From: Actinomycetes bacterium
Lineage (GTDB): Bacteria; Actinomycetota; Actinomycetes; Actinomycetales; Cellulomonadaceae
DNA: 29,679 nucleotides
Reading direction: 5' to 3'
NCBI GenBank assembly: GCA_023432565.1
Contig: JAEYUL010000026.1
Coordinates: forward strand, 1-29,679
In this document: in pieces, positions 14,869-22,970 of the stretch
Layout: every line of letters starts with the position of its first letter
Numbering within the stretch: the stretch's first letter is position 1
The notes under the pieces: model-generated
The model's input: the letters and a program-made list of their open reading frames with translations, nothing else
The model's database searches: none
What the model was told of the DNA's origin: nothing
Translations under genes and position numbers: made by a program

Positions 14869-15359
14869 TGACGTGGGCGGGCGTCGCCTCGCTGCTGCGC
14901 AAGCCGCAGCCGCCCGCCTGGCTCAAGGGCGGGGTGACGCTGTTCCTCGCGATCACCGGGCTCGTCGCCACGTTCGTGCTGGACCCCGAGGCGGCGGGAA
15001 CGCCCGCCCTCACGCTGGGGCTCACGGCCGGGCAGATCGAGCACCAGCTCAACCCGGTGCTCGCGTTCGTCGACTTCCTCCTGCTGGACCCGCACCGGCG
15101 CATGCGCTGGCGCTACGCCTGGTGGTGGCTGACCTACCTGCTCGCCTACGTCACGTTCACCACGATCCGCGGGACCGTGTGGGACCTCGACTACCCGTAC
15201 GGGTTCATCGACCTCGACGCGCACGGCTGGGGCGGGCTGCTGCTGAACGTGGTCGTCTACGGAACCGGCTTCACCCTCCTGGGCCTGCTGATCGTGCTCA
15301 TCGACCGCCGCATGCCGCGCAGAGCGCTCCTCGGGACCCCCGTCACACGCCCTGCCTGA
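14868..15359 (+). CDS. Pr6Pr-like membrane protein, C-terminal part
   Basis: A 163-residue membrane protein starting at the ATG overlapping the stop of the short upstream frame. It has segments near GVTLFLAITGLVATFVL, VLAFVDFLLLDP, WWLTYLLAYVTFTTIRG and LLLNVVVYGTGFTLLGLLIVLI, with the charged loop DPHRRMRWRYAW and the motif YPYGFIDLDAHGWGG typical of the actinobacterial Pr6Pr family, whose function is unknown. The family's expected first membrane segment is found in the preceding frame, so this is probably the larger piece of one gene. Translational coupling through TGATG could still allow both parts to be made. Confidence 0.7.
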   Translation: MTWAGVASLLRKPQPPAWLKGGVTLFLAITGLVATFVLDPEAAGTPALTLGLTAGQIEHQLNPVLAFVDFLLLDPHRRMRWRYAWWWLTYLLAYVTFTTIRGTVWDLDYPYGFIDLDAHGWGGLLLNVVVYGTGFTLLGLLIVLIDRRMPRRALLGTPVTRPA

Positions 15360-15482
15360 CCGATTCGGCACGCACCAGCGCGGGGGGTCGAGGCGAGACG
15401 CCCCAGCAGACTTCCAGGTTCGTCGCGTACCGTGCCGGGGGCGCCGCCGCCGCGGCACTCTCCCCGACCCCCGGAGTACACC

Positions 15483-16478
15483 GTGCAGTCGACCCTGCGC
15501 CGCACGACCACCCGCCTCGCAGCCGCAGCCGTCACCGCGTCGCTCGCGTTCACGCTCGCCGCCTGCGGCGACGGCTCGGACGCCGACGCGAGCGCGACGC
15601 CCAGCGTCGCGCCGAGCGCGTCCTCGAGCGCTCCCGCCGCGGAGCCGAGCGCCGAGCCCACCGCCACGGCGGAGGACGTCGCGGCGCTCGAGAAGGTCAA
15701 GGTCGACGGCGACCCGGGCAGCCAGCCCACCATCACGCTCCCCTCCTCCCCGTTCACCGTCTCGGCCGCGGTCGCGCGCGTCGTGACCCCCGGCGACGGC
15801 GAGCCACTGAAGGCCGGTGACACGGTCGAGATCCAGCTGACCGCCGTCAACGGCGAGGACGGCAAGGTGCTCGGGAGCACCTACACCGACGAAGCCACGG
15901 GCACCTGGACCGTCAAGGACGACGGCAGCGGGATCCCCGCCCTCGACGACGTGCTGCTGACCACCAACGTCGGCGCGCAGGTGCTGTTCGCCCTCGCCTC
16001 CGACGGTGTCACGCAGGTCTACGTCCTGGAGCCGGTCGCCACCGTCCCCACGCGCGCCGAGGGCACCGCGGTCGCACCCAAGGAGGGACTGCCGACCGTG
16101 ACGCTCGCCGACGACGGCACCCCCACCATCACCGCCGCCACCGGCGAGGCCCCCAAGGAGCTGACGGTCCAGCCGCTCATCGAGGGCACCGGCAAGGAGG
16201 TCGAGGCCGGGGACAACGTCCTGGTGCAGTACACGGGTGTGCTGTGGGACGGCACCCCGTTCGACTCGAGCTGGGAGCGCGGCACGCCGTTCCAGGTGAG
16301 CTCGGTCGGCCAGGCGCAGGTCATCGACGGCTGGAACGAGGGCCTCGTCGGCCAGAAGGTCGGCAGCCAGGTGCTCCTCGTCGTGCCGCCGGACAAGGGC
16401 TACGGCGACCAGGAGAACGGCTCCATCCCCGCCAACTCCACGCTGGTCTTCGTCGTCGACATCCTCTGGGCGTCCTGA
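15483..16478 (+). CDS. FKBP-type peptidyl-prolyl isomerase lipoprotein
   Basis: A 331-residue lipoprotein. The signal peptide has RR near residues 6-7 and ends in a lipobox LAAC with Cys at 28, so the protein is anchored to the outer face of the membrane. A Ser/Ala/Pro/Glu linker follows, then a degenerate FKBP-like region (about 85-190) and a standard C-terminal FKBP domain (about 225-331) with VQYTGVLWDGTPFDSSWERG, VIDGWNEGLVGQKVGSQVLL and the closing VVPPDKGYG and LVFVVDIL. FKBPs speed up Xaa-Pro bond isomerisation in folding exported proteins. GGAG just upstream supports GTG 15483. A long hairpin follows the stop. Confidence 0.93.
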   Translation: MQSTLRRTTTRLAAAAVTASLAFTLAACGDGSDADASATPSVAPSASSSAPAAEPSAEPTATAEDVAALEKVKVDGDPGSQPTITLPSSPFTVSAAVARVVTPGDGEPLKAGDTVEIQLTAVNGEDGKVLGSTYTDEATGTWTVKDDGSGIPALDDVLLTTNVGAQVLFALASDGVTQVYVLEPVATVPTRAEGTAVAPKEGLPTVTLADDGTPTITAATGEAPKELTVQPLIEGTGKEVEAGDNVLVQYTGVLWDGTPFDSSWERGTPFQVSSVGQAQVIDGWNEGLVGQKVGSQVLLVVPPDKGYGDQENGSIPANSTLVFVVDILWAS

Positions 16479-16498
16479 CGGTCACCTAGCGCTCCACC

Positions 16499-16543
16499 GC
16501 ACCCTCGGCCCCGGGACTCACGTCCTGACGGGACCGGGGGTGC
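16499..16543 (+). terminator. Long hairpin terminator after the FKBP gene
   Basis: GCACCCTCGGCCCC (16499-16512) pairs with GGGACCGGGGGTGC (16530-16543) with one G.U pair and one C/A mismatch around a 17-nt loop. Confidence 0.6.
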
Positions 16544-16554
16544 GTCGTTAGGGT
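16525..16554 (+). promoter_or_regulatory. Likely promoter of the EF-G-like gene
   Basis: CTGACG (16525-16530) and TAGGGT (16549-16554) are spaced by 18 bp. The -35 overlaps the loop of the preceding terminator. This gives an untranslated leader of about 60 nt ahead of a GGGGAGA ribosome site. Confidence 0.4.
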
Positions 16555-16622
16555 GGGCCGCAGGTCGCCGACGACCCCCGTGGGACCCACCCTCGCACCG
16601 CCCGGCGGCCGGGGAGACGAGC

Positions 16623-18680
16623 ATGGACCAGGCAACGACGCCCAGGATCCGCACCGTGGCCCTGCTGGGCGCGGCCGGAGCGGGCAAGACGACGCTCACC
16701 GAGGCCCTCCTGCACCGAGCCGGCGTGATCGCGCGGCCGGGCAAGGTCGACGACGGCTCGACCGTGAGCGACCACGAACCCGAGGAGATCGCGCGCCGGA
16801 TCTCGCTGACGCTCTCGTCGGTGCCGTTCACGTGGAAAGCCCCGGACGGGCTCGACTACGACGTGACGCTGCTCGACACACCCGGCTCGGCGGACTTCGC
16901 CGGCGCCGTGGACGCGGCGCTCGCCGTGGCCGACCTCGCGGTGATCGTCGTCAGCGCCGTCGACGGCGTCCAGGCCGGGACGCACGTCGCGTGGCGGCTC
17001 GCCGCCGACGCCGGCGTACCGCGGCTCGTCGTCGTGACCAAGGAGGACAAGGCGCGCGCGGACTTCCACCGCGTCCTGGAGGACCTGCGGGCACAGCTCG
17101 GGGACGGGTTCGTGCCGCTGGAGCTGCCGCTCGGCGAGGAGCACGCCTTCCACGGGGTCGCCGACCTGCTGTCGCAGGAAGGGCTCGAGTACGACCCCGA
17201 CGGCACGCACCACTCCGCGGCGCTGCCCGACGACGTCGCCGACGAGGAGCACCGCCTGCACGACGAGGTCACCGAGGAGATCGTCTCGCACGACGACGAC
17301 GCGCTCGAGCGCTACCTCGGCGGCGACGAGCCGAGCGCTTCCGAGCTCGAGCGCTCCCTCGCGCACGAGGTGCGCGACCTGGAGGCATTCCCCGTGCTGG
17401 TCGCCTCGGGAGCGACGGGCGTCGGCGTGGACCGCCTCGCCGACCTGATCTGCGAGCTCGGCCCGGACCCGGCGGACCGCCCCGCGCGCGTCCTGGCCGG
17501 CGACACGCCTGTCGAGGTGTCCGTCGACCCGGCCGGGCCCACGCTCGTGCACGCCTTCCGGACCGTCGCCGACCCGTTCGTCGGGCAGGTCACCCTGCTG
17601 CGCGTGCTGTCCGGGACGCTGCGCCCCGGCGACCGCCTGGTCAACACGACGACCCGCACCGAGGAGCGTGTGCCCGGCCTGTTCCGCCTGCGCGGCAAGG
17701 AGCACCTGCCCGTCGAGGTGGCACCCGCGGGGCAGGTGGTGGCGGTCGCGAAGCTGGCGGCCACGCCCAGCGGCTCGCTGCTGGCGGAGAGGTCCGGACC
17801 GGGCGCCGCGATGTCGGCGCCCGTGCTGCGTCCCCGCCCGCCCGTGTACGGGCTCGTGCTGTCCCCCGTGACGCAGTCCGACGACGACCGGCTCTCCGCC
17901 GCGCTCACGCGCCTCGTCGCCGAGGACCCGACGCTCGTCGTGGACCGCTCGTCGGACCGGACCGTCCTGCGCGGGCTCGGCGACACGCACCTCGCGGTCG
18001 CACTCGAGCGCCTGGCCCGCGTCTTCGGCGTCGACGTCAGCACCTCACCCGTGCCGATCGCGTACCGGGAGACGATCAAGCGGCAGGTCGAGGCGGAGGG
18101 CAAGGTCAAGAAGCAGTCCGGCGGGCACGGGCAGTTCGCCGTGGCCCAGCTGCGGGTCGGGCCTGCCGCGCACGGCGCGGGCCTGGAGTTCGTGGACTCC
18201 GTGGTCGGCGGGGCGATCCCTCGCAACTACATGTCCGCGGTCGAGAAGGGTGTCGTCGAGGCGATGGCGCACGGCGGGCCGCACGGCCACCCCGTGGTGG
18301 ACCTGCGCGTCGAGGTGTACGACGGCAAGGCGCACTCGGTGGACTCCTCCGACATGGCGTTCCGCACCGCCGCCGCCAACGGTGTGCGCGAGGCGCTGCA
18401 CGCTGCCGGCACGGTGGTGCTCGAGCCGATCGACCACGTGCGGGTGACCGTGCCGGTCGCCGCGCAGGGTGACGTGATGGGCGACCTGTCCGGCCGGCGC
18501 GGGCGCATCACCGCCACGACGTCGCTCGACGACGGCACCGTCACGATCGAGGCGGACGTGCCGCAGTCCGAGCTCACGCGGTACGTGCTCGACCTGCGCT
18601 CGCTGACCGGTGGCCGGGCCGAGCTCGAGGTGTCCCCCGGCACGTACGAGGTCTGCCCCGACCACCTGGTCCACAGCTGA
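16623..18680 (+). CDS. Elongation factor G-like protein with altered GTPase motifs
   Basis: A 685-residue translation-factor relative with all EF-G domains. G1 is GAAGAGKT (16-23). G3 reads DTPGSADF (85-92), where true EF-G has DTPGHVDF, so the catalytic His is replaced by Ser. G4 reads TKED (139-142) instead of NKxD, which should weaken guanine selection. Domain II follows near residue 300, and domains IV-V include GGHGQFAVAQLR, IPRNYMSAVEKGV and DVMGDLSGRRGRI. Mycobacterial EF-G2 is a known relative reported to bind GTP without EF-G GTPase activity, so this is likely a ribosome-associated accessory factor and not the essential EF-G. Usual EF-G is slightly longer, near 700. ATG follows GGGGAGA. 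Confidence 0.92.
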   Translation: MDQATTPRIRTVALLGAAGAGKTTLTEALLHRAGVIARPGKVDDGSTVSDHEPEEIARRISLTLSSVPFTWKAPDGLDYDVTLLDTPGSADFAGAVDAALAVADLAVIVVSAVDGVQAGTHVAWRLAADAGVPRLVVVTKEDKARADFHRVLEDLRAQLGDGFVPLELPLGEEHAFHGVADLLSQEGLEYDPDGTHHSAALPDDVADEEHRLHDEVTEEIVSHDDDALERYLGGDEPSASELERSLAHEVRDLEAFPVLVASGATGVGVDRLADLICELGPDPADRPARVLAGDTPVEVSVDPAGPTLVHAFRTVADPFVGQVTLLRVLSGTLRPGDRLVNTTTRTEERVPGLFRLRGKEHLPVEVAPAGQVVAVAKLAATPSGSLLAERSGPGAAMSAPVLRPRPPVYGLVLSPVTQSDDDRLSAALTRLVAEDPTLVVDRSSDRTVLRGLGDTHLAVALERLARVFGVDVSTSPVPIAYRETIKRQVEAEGKVKKQSGGHGQFAVAQLRVGPAAHGAGLEFVDSVVGGAIPRNYMSAVEKGVVEAMAHGGPHGHPVVDLRVEVYDGKAHSVDSSDMAFRTAAANGVREALHAAGTVVLEPIDHVRVTVPVAAQGDVMGDLSGRRGRITATTSLDDGTVTIEADVPQSELTRYVLDLRSLTGGRAELEVSPGTYEVCPDHLVHS

Positions 18681-18704
18681 CCCGCACCTGCCCCTGACGT
18701 CCGC

Positions 18705-18746
18705 GGGCGGGGTGCGGCGGTCCCCTCCGACCGTCGCACCCCGCCC
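18705..18746. terminator. Strong bidirectional terminator between convergent genes
   Basis: An 18-bp stem pairs 18705-18722 (beginning GGGCGGGGTGCG) with 18729-18746 (ending CGCACCCCGCCC); it is perfect except for one G.U pair and has a 6-nt loop. It lies between the stop codons of the EF-G-like gene and the permease. Confidence 0.85.
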
Positions 18747-18752
18747 GACGTC

Positions 18753-21323
18753 TCACTCGCTCGCGATCGCCTCGAGCGCGCGCATCCGCGCCGCCCTGAT
18801 CGCGGGCCACAGCGCCGCGACGACCCCCACGACGACCGCGAGCACGACCATCGTCGCGAGCCCGCCCCACGGGACCACGAGCTGGTCGAGGCCTTCGTCG
18901 GCGTAGACGGTCGGCAGCACCGACGCGAGCCCCACGCCGACGACGAGCCCCACGACCGTCCCGAACAGCGCGGTCAGCACCGACTCGACGGTCACCGTCC
19001 CGGCGAGCTGCATCCGGCCGAGTCCGACCGCGCGCAGCAGGCCGATCTCCCGGGTCCGCTCGATCACGGACAACGCGAGCGTGTTGACGATGCCCAGCAC
19101 CGCGATGATCAGCGACAGGCCGAGCAGCGCGTACAGGATCACCAGCAGCTGGTCGACCTGCGCGGCCATCTGGTCCACGAACTCGTCACGGTCCTGCACG
19201 GAGACGACCACGTAGGGCGCGACCGCCGAGGTGACCGCGGCACGCAGGTCCTCCTGCGAGACCCCCGGCGCCGCGTCGAGCGCGATCGTGTCGATCATCT
19301 GCGCCTCACCCGGTGCGAGCTCGTCGAGGACGGTCGGTGTCACGATCGTCGCCGACCCGAGCACCTGGCTCTCGATGAGCGCCGCGACCCGCAGCTCACG
19401 CGTGCCGGCACCGGTCGTCAGGATCATCGTGTCGCCGACCGCCCAGTCGTCACCGGCGAAGTCGGTGTTGACCAGCACGGTGTCGTCGGCGAGGTCGTCG
19501 GTCGATCCCGCGGTGACGTCGACGAGGAACGTCGAGCCGAGCACACGCGGCTCGAGGCCGATCACGCCGCCGCCGTCCTGCGGGGTGGGCGCGACCCCGG
19601 GCGACGGCGAGACCCCCGCCGAGGTGAACGCGACGGGCACGACCTCGCCCACCTCGGGCAGGTCCTCCATGTCCTGCGTCACGCCCGTCGGGATGACGAA
19701 CGTCGCGGACCGCAGGATGAGGTCGGCGTTCGTGGTGCTCTCCACGACGCTCGCGACCGAGGCCGAGGCCGACGCCGCGATCACGGACACCGCACCGACC
19801 AGCGCCATGCCGATCGTCAGGGCGCCCGCGGTGTTCGCGGTGCGACGCGGGTTCCGGATGACGTTGCCCCGGGCCAGGCGGCCCATCGGCTTGAGCGCGG
19901 CGACGAACGGCGCGGCCAGGACTCGCATCGCGGCACGTGCGAGCGTCGGCGAGGCGACGAGCACCCCGACGAGCACGAGCGTGGCACCCGCACCGAGCAG
20001 GGCGTCCGCCGCGGGCGACTCGTGCCGCAGCGCGGCGGCGACGACGCTCGCCGCACCGGCGAGGAGCACGGCCGTGCCGAGCACGCCACGCAGGCGCAGC
20101 GACCGCTCGTGCACGGTGATGTCGCCGCGCATCGCCTCGACGGGCGCGACCAGCGCGGCGGTCCGCGCCGGGAACGCCGACGCGACGGCCGAGACCACGG
20201 TCCCGAGCACAAGGCAGCCGACGACGTTCGTCGTGCTGAGCGGGATGTCCGGGGCGAGGTCCATGCCCATGCTCGCGAGCACGACGCGCAGCAGCTCCAC
20301 CAGACCCAGCCCGCCGAGCACGCCCAGGCCGGCACCGACGAGCCCGACGAGCGCGGCCTGCCCGACCACGACCGCGAAGACCTGCGTGGGTGAGGCACCG
20401 ACGGCGCGCAGCAGCGCGAACTCGCGCACCCGCTGCCGGACCGACATCGCGAACGTGTTGGCGATGATGAACGCTCCGACGAACACCGCGATCAGCGCGA
20501 AGATCAGCAGGAACGTCGTGATGAAGCCGAGCATCTCGGAGATGTCCGACTGCAGGGACTCGCGCATCTCGGTACCTGCGACGGCCGACGCCTCGGTGCC
20601 GCCGTCGAGCTGCGGCAGGGCGTCGTCGATCGCGGCCACGAGTGCGGACTCGCTGACGCCCTCGTCGCCGTAGATCGAGATCGTCGCGACGGTGCCGTCG
20701 GGCGCATACACGGCCTGAGCGACCGCGGGGTCGAGCATGACGATCGTCGCACCGGCCATGGGGCCACCCGCGTCGACCGCACCGACGACCGTGACCTGGC
20801 GGACCTCGCCACCGAGCACGACGCGCGTCGTGTCGCCCAGCGCCAGGCCCGAGGACTCGAGCGTGGCGGTCTCGAGCGCGACCTCGCCCTCACCCGAGGG
20901 CATGCGGCCCTCGGTGAGCGACAGGCTCGGGTCGCGCTCGTCGTACGCCAGCCCGAACGACGGCGCCTGCGTGGACTGCACGGCCGTGCCGTCCGCGCCG
21001 ACCAGGACGATCGAGCCCGACAGGTCCGGCAGCGCGAGCCGGACGCCGTCGACCTCGTCGAGCTCGTCGGCCAGCGCCGCAGGCACCGGGTTGCGGGACT
21101 CGCCGACGCTCATGCCCGCCATGCCACCGGCGACCTGGGTGGCACCGCGCACGTAGGCGTCAGCGGGTGCCGAGGCCTCCACGATCCCGTCGAACGTGCT
21201 CGACATCATGGTGCGCAGGCTGAACGTGCCCGCGACGAACGCGACCCCGAGGGCCACGGCGAGGATCGACAGCAGGAAACGGACGGCGTGCGCACGGACG
21301 CCACGGAGCGTGACGCGCAGCAT
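18753..21323 (-). CDS. FtsX-family ABC transporter permease
   Basis: An 856-residue permease with the classic duplicated layout. A first segment (VRFLLSILAVALGVAFVAGTF) is followed by a large extracytoplasmic MacB-like domain, then an FtsX block from FITTFLLIFALIAVFVGAFII through LRAVGASPTQVF to GLGVLGGLGLVELL; a second unit begins near LARGNVIRNPRRTANTAGAL with another extracytoplasmic domain and a final FtsX block from LLVILYALLGLSLIIAVLG through REIGLLRAVGLGRMQ. ATG 21323 overlaps the stop of the ATPase gene (ATGA). The substrate is unknown; such pairs export peptides, lipids or antibiotics, or sense envelope stress. Unlike the other ABC pair in this window, no regulator gene is attached. 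Confidence 0.93.
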   Translation of the reverse strand: MLRVTLRGVRAHAVRFLLSILAVALGVAFVAGTFSLRTMMSSTFDGIVEASAPADAYVRGATQVAGGMAGMSVGESRNPVPAALADELDEVDGVRLALPDLSGSIVLVGADGTAVQSTQAPSFGLAYDERDPSLSLTEGRMPSGEGEVALETATLESSGLALGDTTRVVLGGEVRQVTVVGAVDAGGPMAGATIVMLDPAVAQAVYAPDGTVATISIYGDEGVSESALVAAIDDALPQLDGGTEASAVAGTEMRESLQSDISEMLGFITTFLLIFALIAVFVGAFIIANTFAMSVRQRVREFALLRAVGASPTQVFAVVVGQAALVGLVGAGLGVLGGLGLVELLRVVLASMGMDLAPDIPLSTTNVVGCLVLGTVVSAVASAFPARTAALVAPVEAMRGDITVHERSLRLRGVLGTAVLLAGAASVVAAALRHESPAADALLGAGATLVLVGVLVASPTLARAAMRVLAAPFVAALKPMGRLARGNVIRNPRRTANTAGALTIGMALVGAVSVIAASASASVASVVESTTNADLILRSATFVIPTGVTQDMEDLPEVGEVVPVAFTSAGVSPSPGVAPTPQDGGGVIGLEPRVLGSTFLVDVTAGSTDDLADDTVLVNTDFAGDDWAVGDTMILTTGAGTRELRVAALIESQVLGSATIVTPTVLDELAPGEAQMIDTIALDAAPGVSQEDLRAAVTSAVAPYVVVSVQDRDEFVDQMAAQVDQLLVILYALLGLSLIIAVLGIVNTLALSVIERTREIGLLRAVGLGRMQLAGTVTVESVLTALFGTVVGLVVGVGLASVLPTVYADEGLDQLVVPWGGLATMVVLAVVVGVVAALWPAIRAARMRALEAIASE

Positions 21324-22123
21324 CACCGCACCTGCGCAGCGGTCGCTGGCTCGGCGGGAGCCTCGGCACGACGCGTCAGGGCACCGAGCCGCTCGAGCAC
21401 GGACTCGGGCGTGGGCGCGCGCAGCTCGTCGACGATCCGGCCGTCCGCGAGGAACAGCACGCGGTCGGCGTAGGACGCCGCGGTCGGGTCGTGCGTGACC
21501 ATGACGACCGACTGGCCGAGCTCGTCGACGCTGCGCCGCAGGAAGCCCAGGACGTCGCGCGCGGACGTCGAGTCCAGGTTCCCCGTCGGCTCGTCGGCGA
21601 ACACGACCGCGGGCCGCGTGACCAGCGCACGGGCGCACGCCACGCGCTGCTGCTGCCCGCCGGAGAGCTCCCCGGGCTTGTGCGTCAGGCGGTCCTGCAG
21701 GCCCACCGCGCGCACGACGGCGTCCAGGTGGTCCTTGTCGACGGAGCGGCGCGCGATGTCCAGCGGCAGCAGGATGTTCTCGAGCGCGGTGAGCGTGGGA
21801 ACCAGGTTGAACGCCTGGAAGACGAACCCGAGCCGGTCGCGGCGCAGCTTGGTCAGCGCGCGCTCGGACATCGCGGAGACGGCCTCGCCGTCGACGGTCA
21901 CGGTGCCGGCGGTCGGGCGGTCGAGGCCGGCCATGCAGTGCATGAGCGTCGACTTGCCCGAGCCCGACGGGCCCATGGTCGCGGTCAGCTGGCCGCGCTC
22001 GAAGTCGACGTCGATGCCCGCGAGCGCGTGCACCGCGGTGTCGCCGCGGCCGTAGGTCTTGACGAGGCCGCGCGCGGAGGCGATCACGGCGGAAGGGTCG
22101 GGGGCGGGGATCGGCGTGTTCAC
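21323..22123 (-). CDS. ABC transporter ATP-binding protein (MacB/LolD type)
   Basis: A 266-residue ATPase: Walker A GPSGSGKST (51-59), Q-loop FVFQAFNLVPTLTALEN, signature LSGGQQQR, Walker B AVVFADEPTGNLDS and switch His VMVTHDPTAASYADR. These match the LolD/MacB class that couples to FtsX permeases, and its stop overlaps the permease start. The GTG start has AAGGA upstream on the minus strand. About 23 residues precede the ATPase core, which is normal. A separate ATPase at the left of the window has the same class but a different signature, so the two systems are not recent duplicates. Confidence 0.94.
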   Translation of the reverse strand: MNTPIPAPDPSAVIASARGLVKTYGRGDTAVHALAGIDVDFERGQLTATMGPSGSGKSTLMHCMAGLDRPTAGTVTVDGEAVSAMSERALTKLRRDRLGFVFQAFNLVPTLTALENILLPLDIARRSVDKDHLDAVVRAVGLQDRLTHKPGELSGGQQQRVACARALVTRPAVVFADEPTGNLDSTSARDVLGFLRRSVDELGQSVVMVTHDPTAASYADRVLFLADGRIVDELRAPTPESVLERLGALTRRAEAPAEPATAAQVR

Positions 22124-22179
22124 GTCCTTGATCCTCGCTCGCTCGTCCGACAGAAGCGATGGGGTTTTCCCCCGGATCT

Positions 22180-22212
22180 CACCCTGAACCTGGCGGGGTC
22201 GCCCTCAGGGTG
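22180..22212. promoter_or_regulatory. Inverted repeat upstream of the second ABC operon
   Basis: CACCCTGA (22180-22187) and TCAGGGTG (22205-22212) form perfect 8-bp arms 17 bp apart in the 188-bp divergent region between the ABC operon and the YciO-like gene. It could be an operator for either side or a weak hairpin. Confidence 0.4.
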
Positions 22213-22311
22213 TCCCCGGGCCGACGAAGGTCCTGGTCAGGGCCCGGAACCTCGCGGGTCGGGCGCCACCGCCGCCCGGCGCCTGCGGGCGCACCGCACT
22301 ACGGTGGCGGC

Positions 22312-22932
22312 ATGGCCCGTTATCTCGACGTGCACCCGCACGACCCTCAGCCGCGCCTGGTCGCGCAGGCGGTGGCGGTGCTGCGTGACGGCGGCGTCAT
22401 CGCCTACCCGACGGACTCCTGCTACGCGCTCGGCACCACGATGGGCTCCCACGACGGCGCCGAGCGCATCCGCCGCCTGCGGCACCTCGACGACAAGCAC
22501 CACTTCACGCTCGTGTGCGCGGACTTCGCTCAGCTCGGCCAGCTGGTCCACCTCGACAACGCCGCGTTCCGTGCGATCAAGGCCGCGACCCCCGGGCCGT
22601 ACACGTTCATCCTGCAGGCCACCCCTGAGGTCCCCCGACGGCTCGCGCACGCCAAGAAGCGGTCCGTCGGCGTGCGCATCCCCGACCACCCCGTCACCGC
22701 GGCGATCGTGCGTGAGCTCGGCGAGCCGATCCTGTCGTCCTCGCTGCTCATGCCCGGTCACGACTGGCCCATGACCGAGGGGTGGCAGATCCGCGAGGAG
22801 CTCGACCACGAGCTCGACGCGGTGGTCGACGCCGGCGACTGCGGGACGACCCCGACCACCGTGGTCGACTGGACGTCGGGTGCCCCCGAGATCGTCCGTG
22901 AGGGTGCCGGAGACCCCGACAGGTTCCGGTGA
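22312..22932 (+). CDS. yciO: YciO-type Sua5/YrdC family protein (threonylcarbamoyl-AMP synthase-like)
   Basis: A 206-residue YrdC-fold protein, the same length as E. coli YciO and recalling it along most of its length: YLDVHPHDPQPRLVAQAV, GGVIAYPTDSCYALG, RIRRLRHLDDKHHFTLVC, ATPGPYTFILQATPEVPRRL, VGVRIPDHP, GEPILSSSLLMPG and PTTVVDWT. The family binds ATP and RNA; TsaC members make threonylcarbamoyl-AMP for tRNA t6A, whereas YciO is reported as much less active, so the role here is uncertain. TACGGT (22300-22305) lies 6 nt before the ATG, suggesting a leaderless mRNA. Its TGA lies in the first of four 11-nt repeats that lead into the next gene. Confidence 0.92.
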   Translation: MARYLDVHPHDPQPRLVAQAVAVLRDGGVIAYPTDSCYALGTTMGSHDGAERIRRLRHLDDKHHFTLVCADFAQLGQLVHLDNAAFRAIKAATPGPYTFILQATPEVPRRLAHAKKRSVGVRIPDHPVTAAIVRELGEPILSSSLLMPGHDWPMTEGWQIREELDHELDAVVDAGDCGTTPTTVVDWTSGAPEIVREGAGDPDRFR

Positions 22933-22970
22933 GCGTGCGGTGAGCTCCCGGTGAGCTCGCGGTGAGCGAG
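22927..22970 (+). repeat. Four 11-nt tandem repeats at the YciO/UDG junction
   Basis: Copies begin at 22927, 22938, 22949 and 22960, each starting CGGTGAGC. The first copy supplies the TGA of the YciO-like gene; the last supplies the GTG of the glycosylase gene. GGTGAG in the third copy is about 7 nt before that GTG and may serve as a weak ribosome site. Confidence 0.9.

Noticed and set aside
21491..22774. Long plus-strand frame opposite the ABC ATPase and into the YciO gene
   Set aside because: It is antisense to clear Walker and signature motifs and then reads the YciO gene in the wrong frame.
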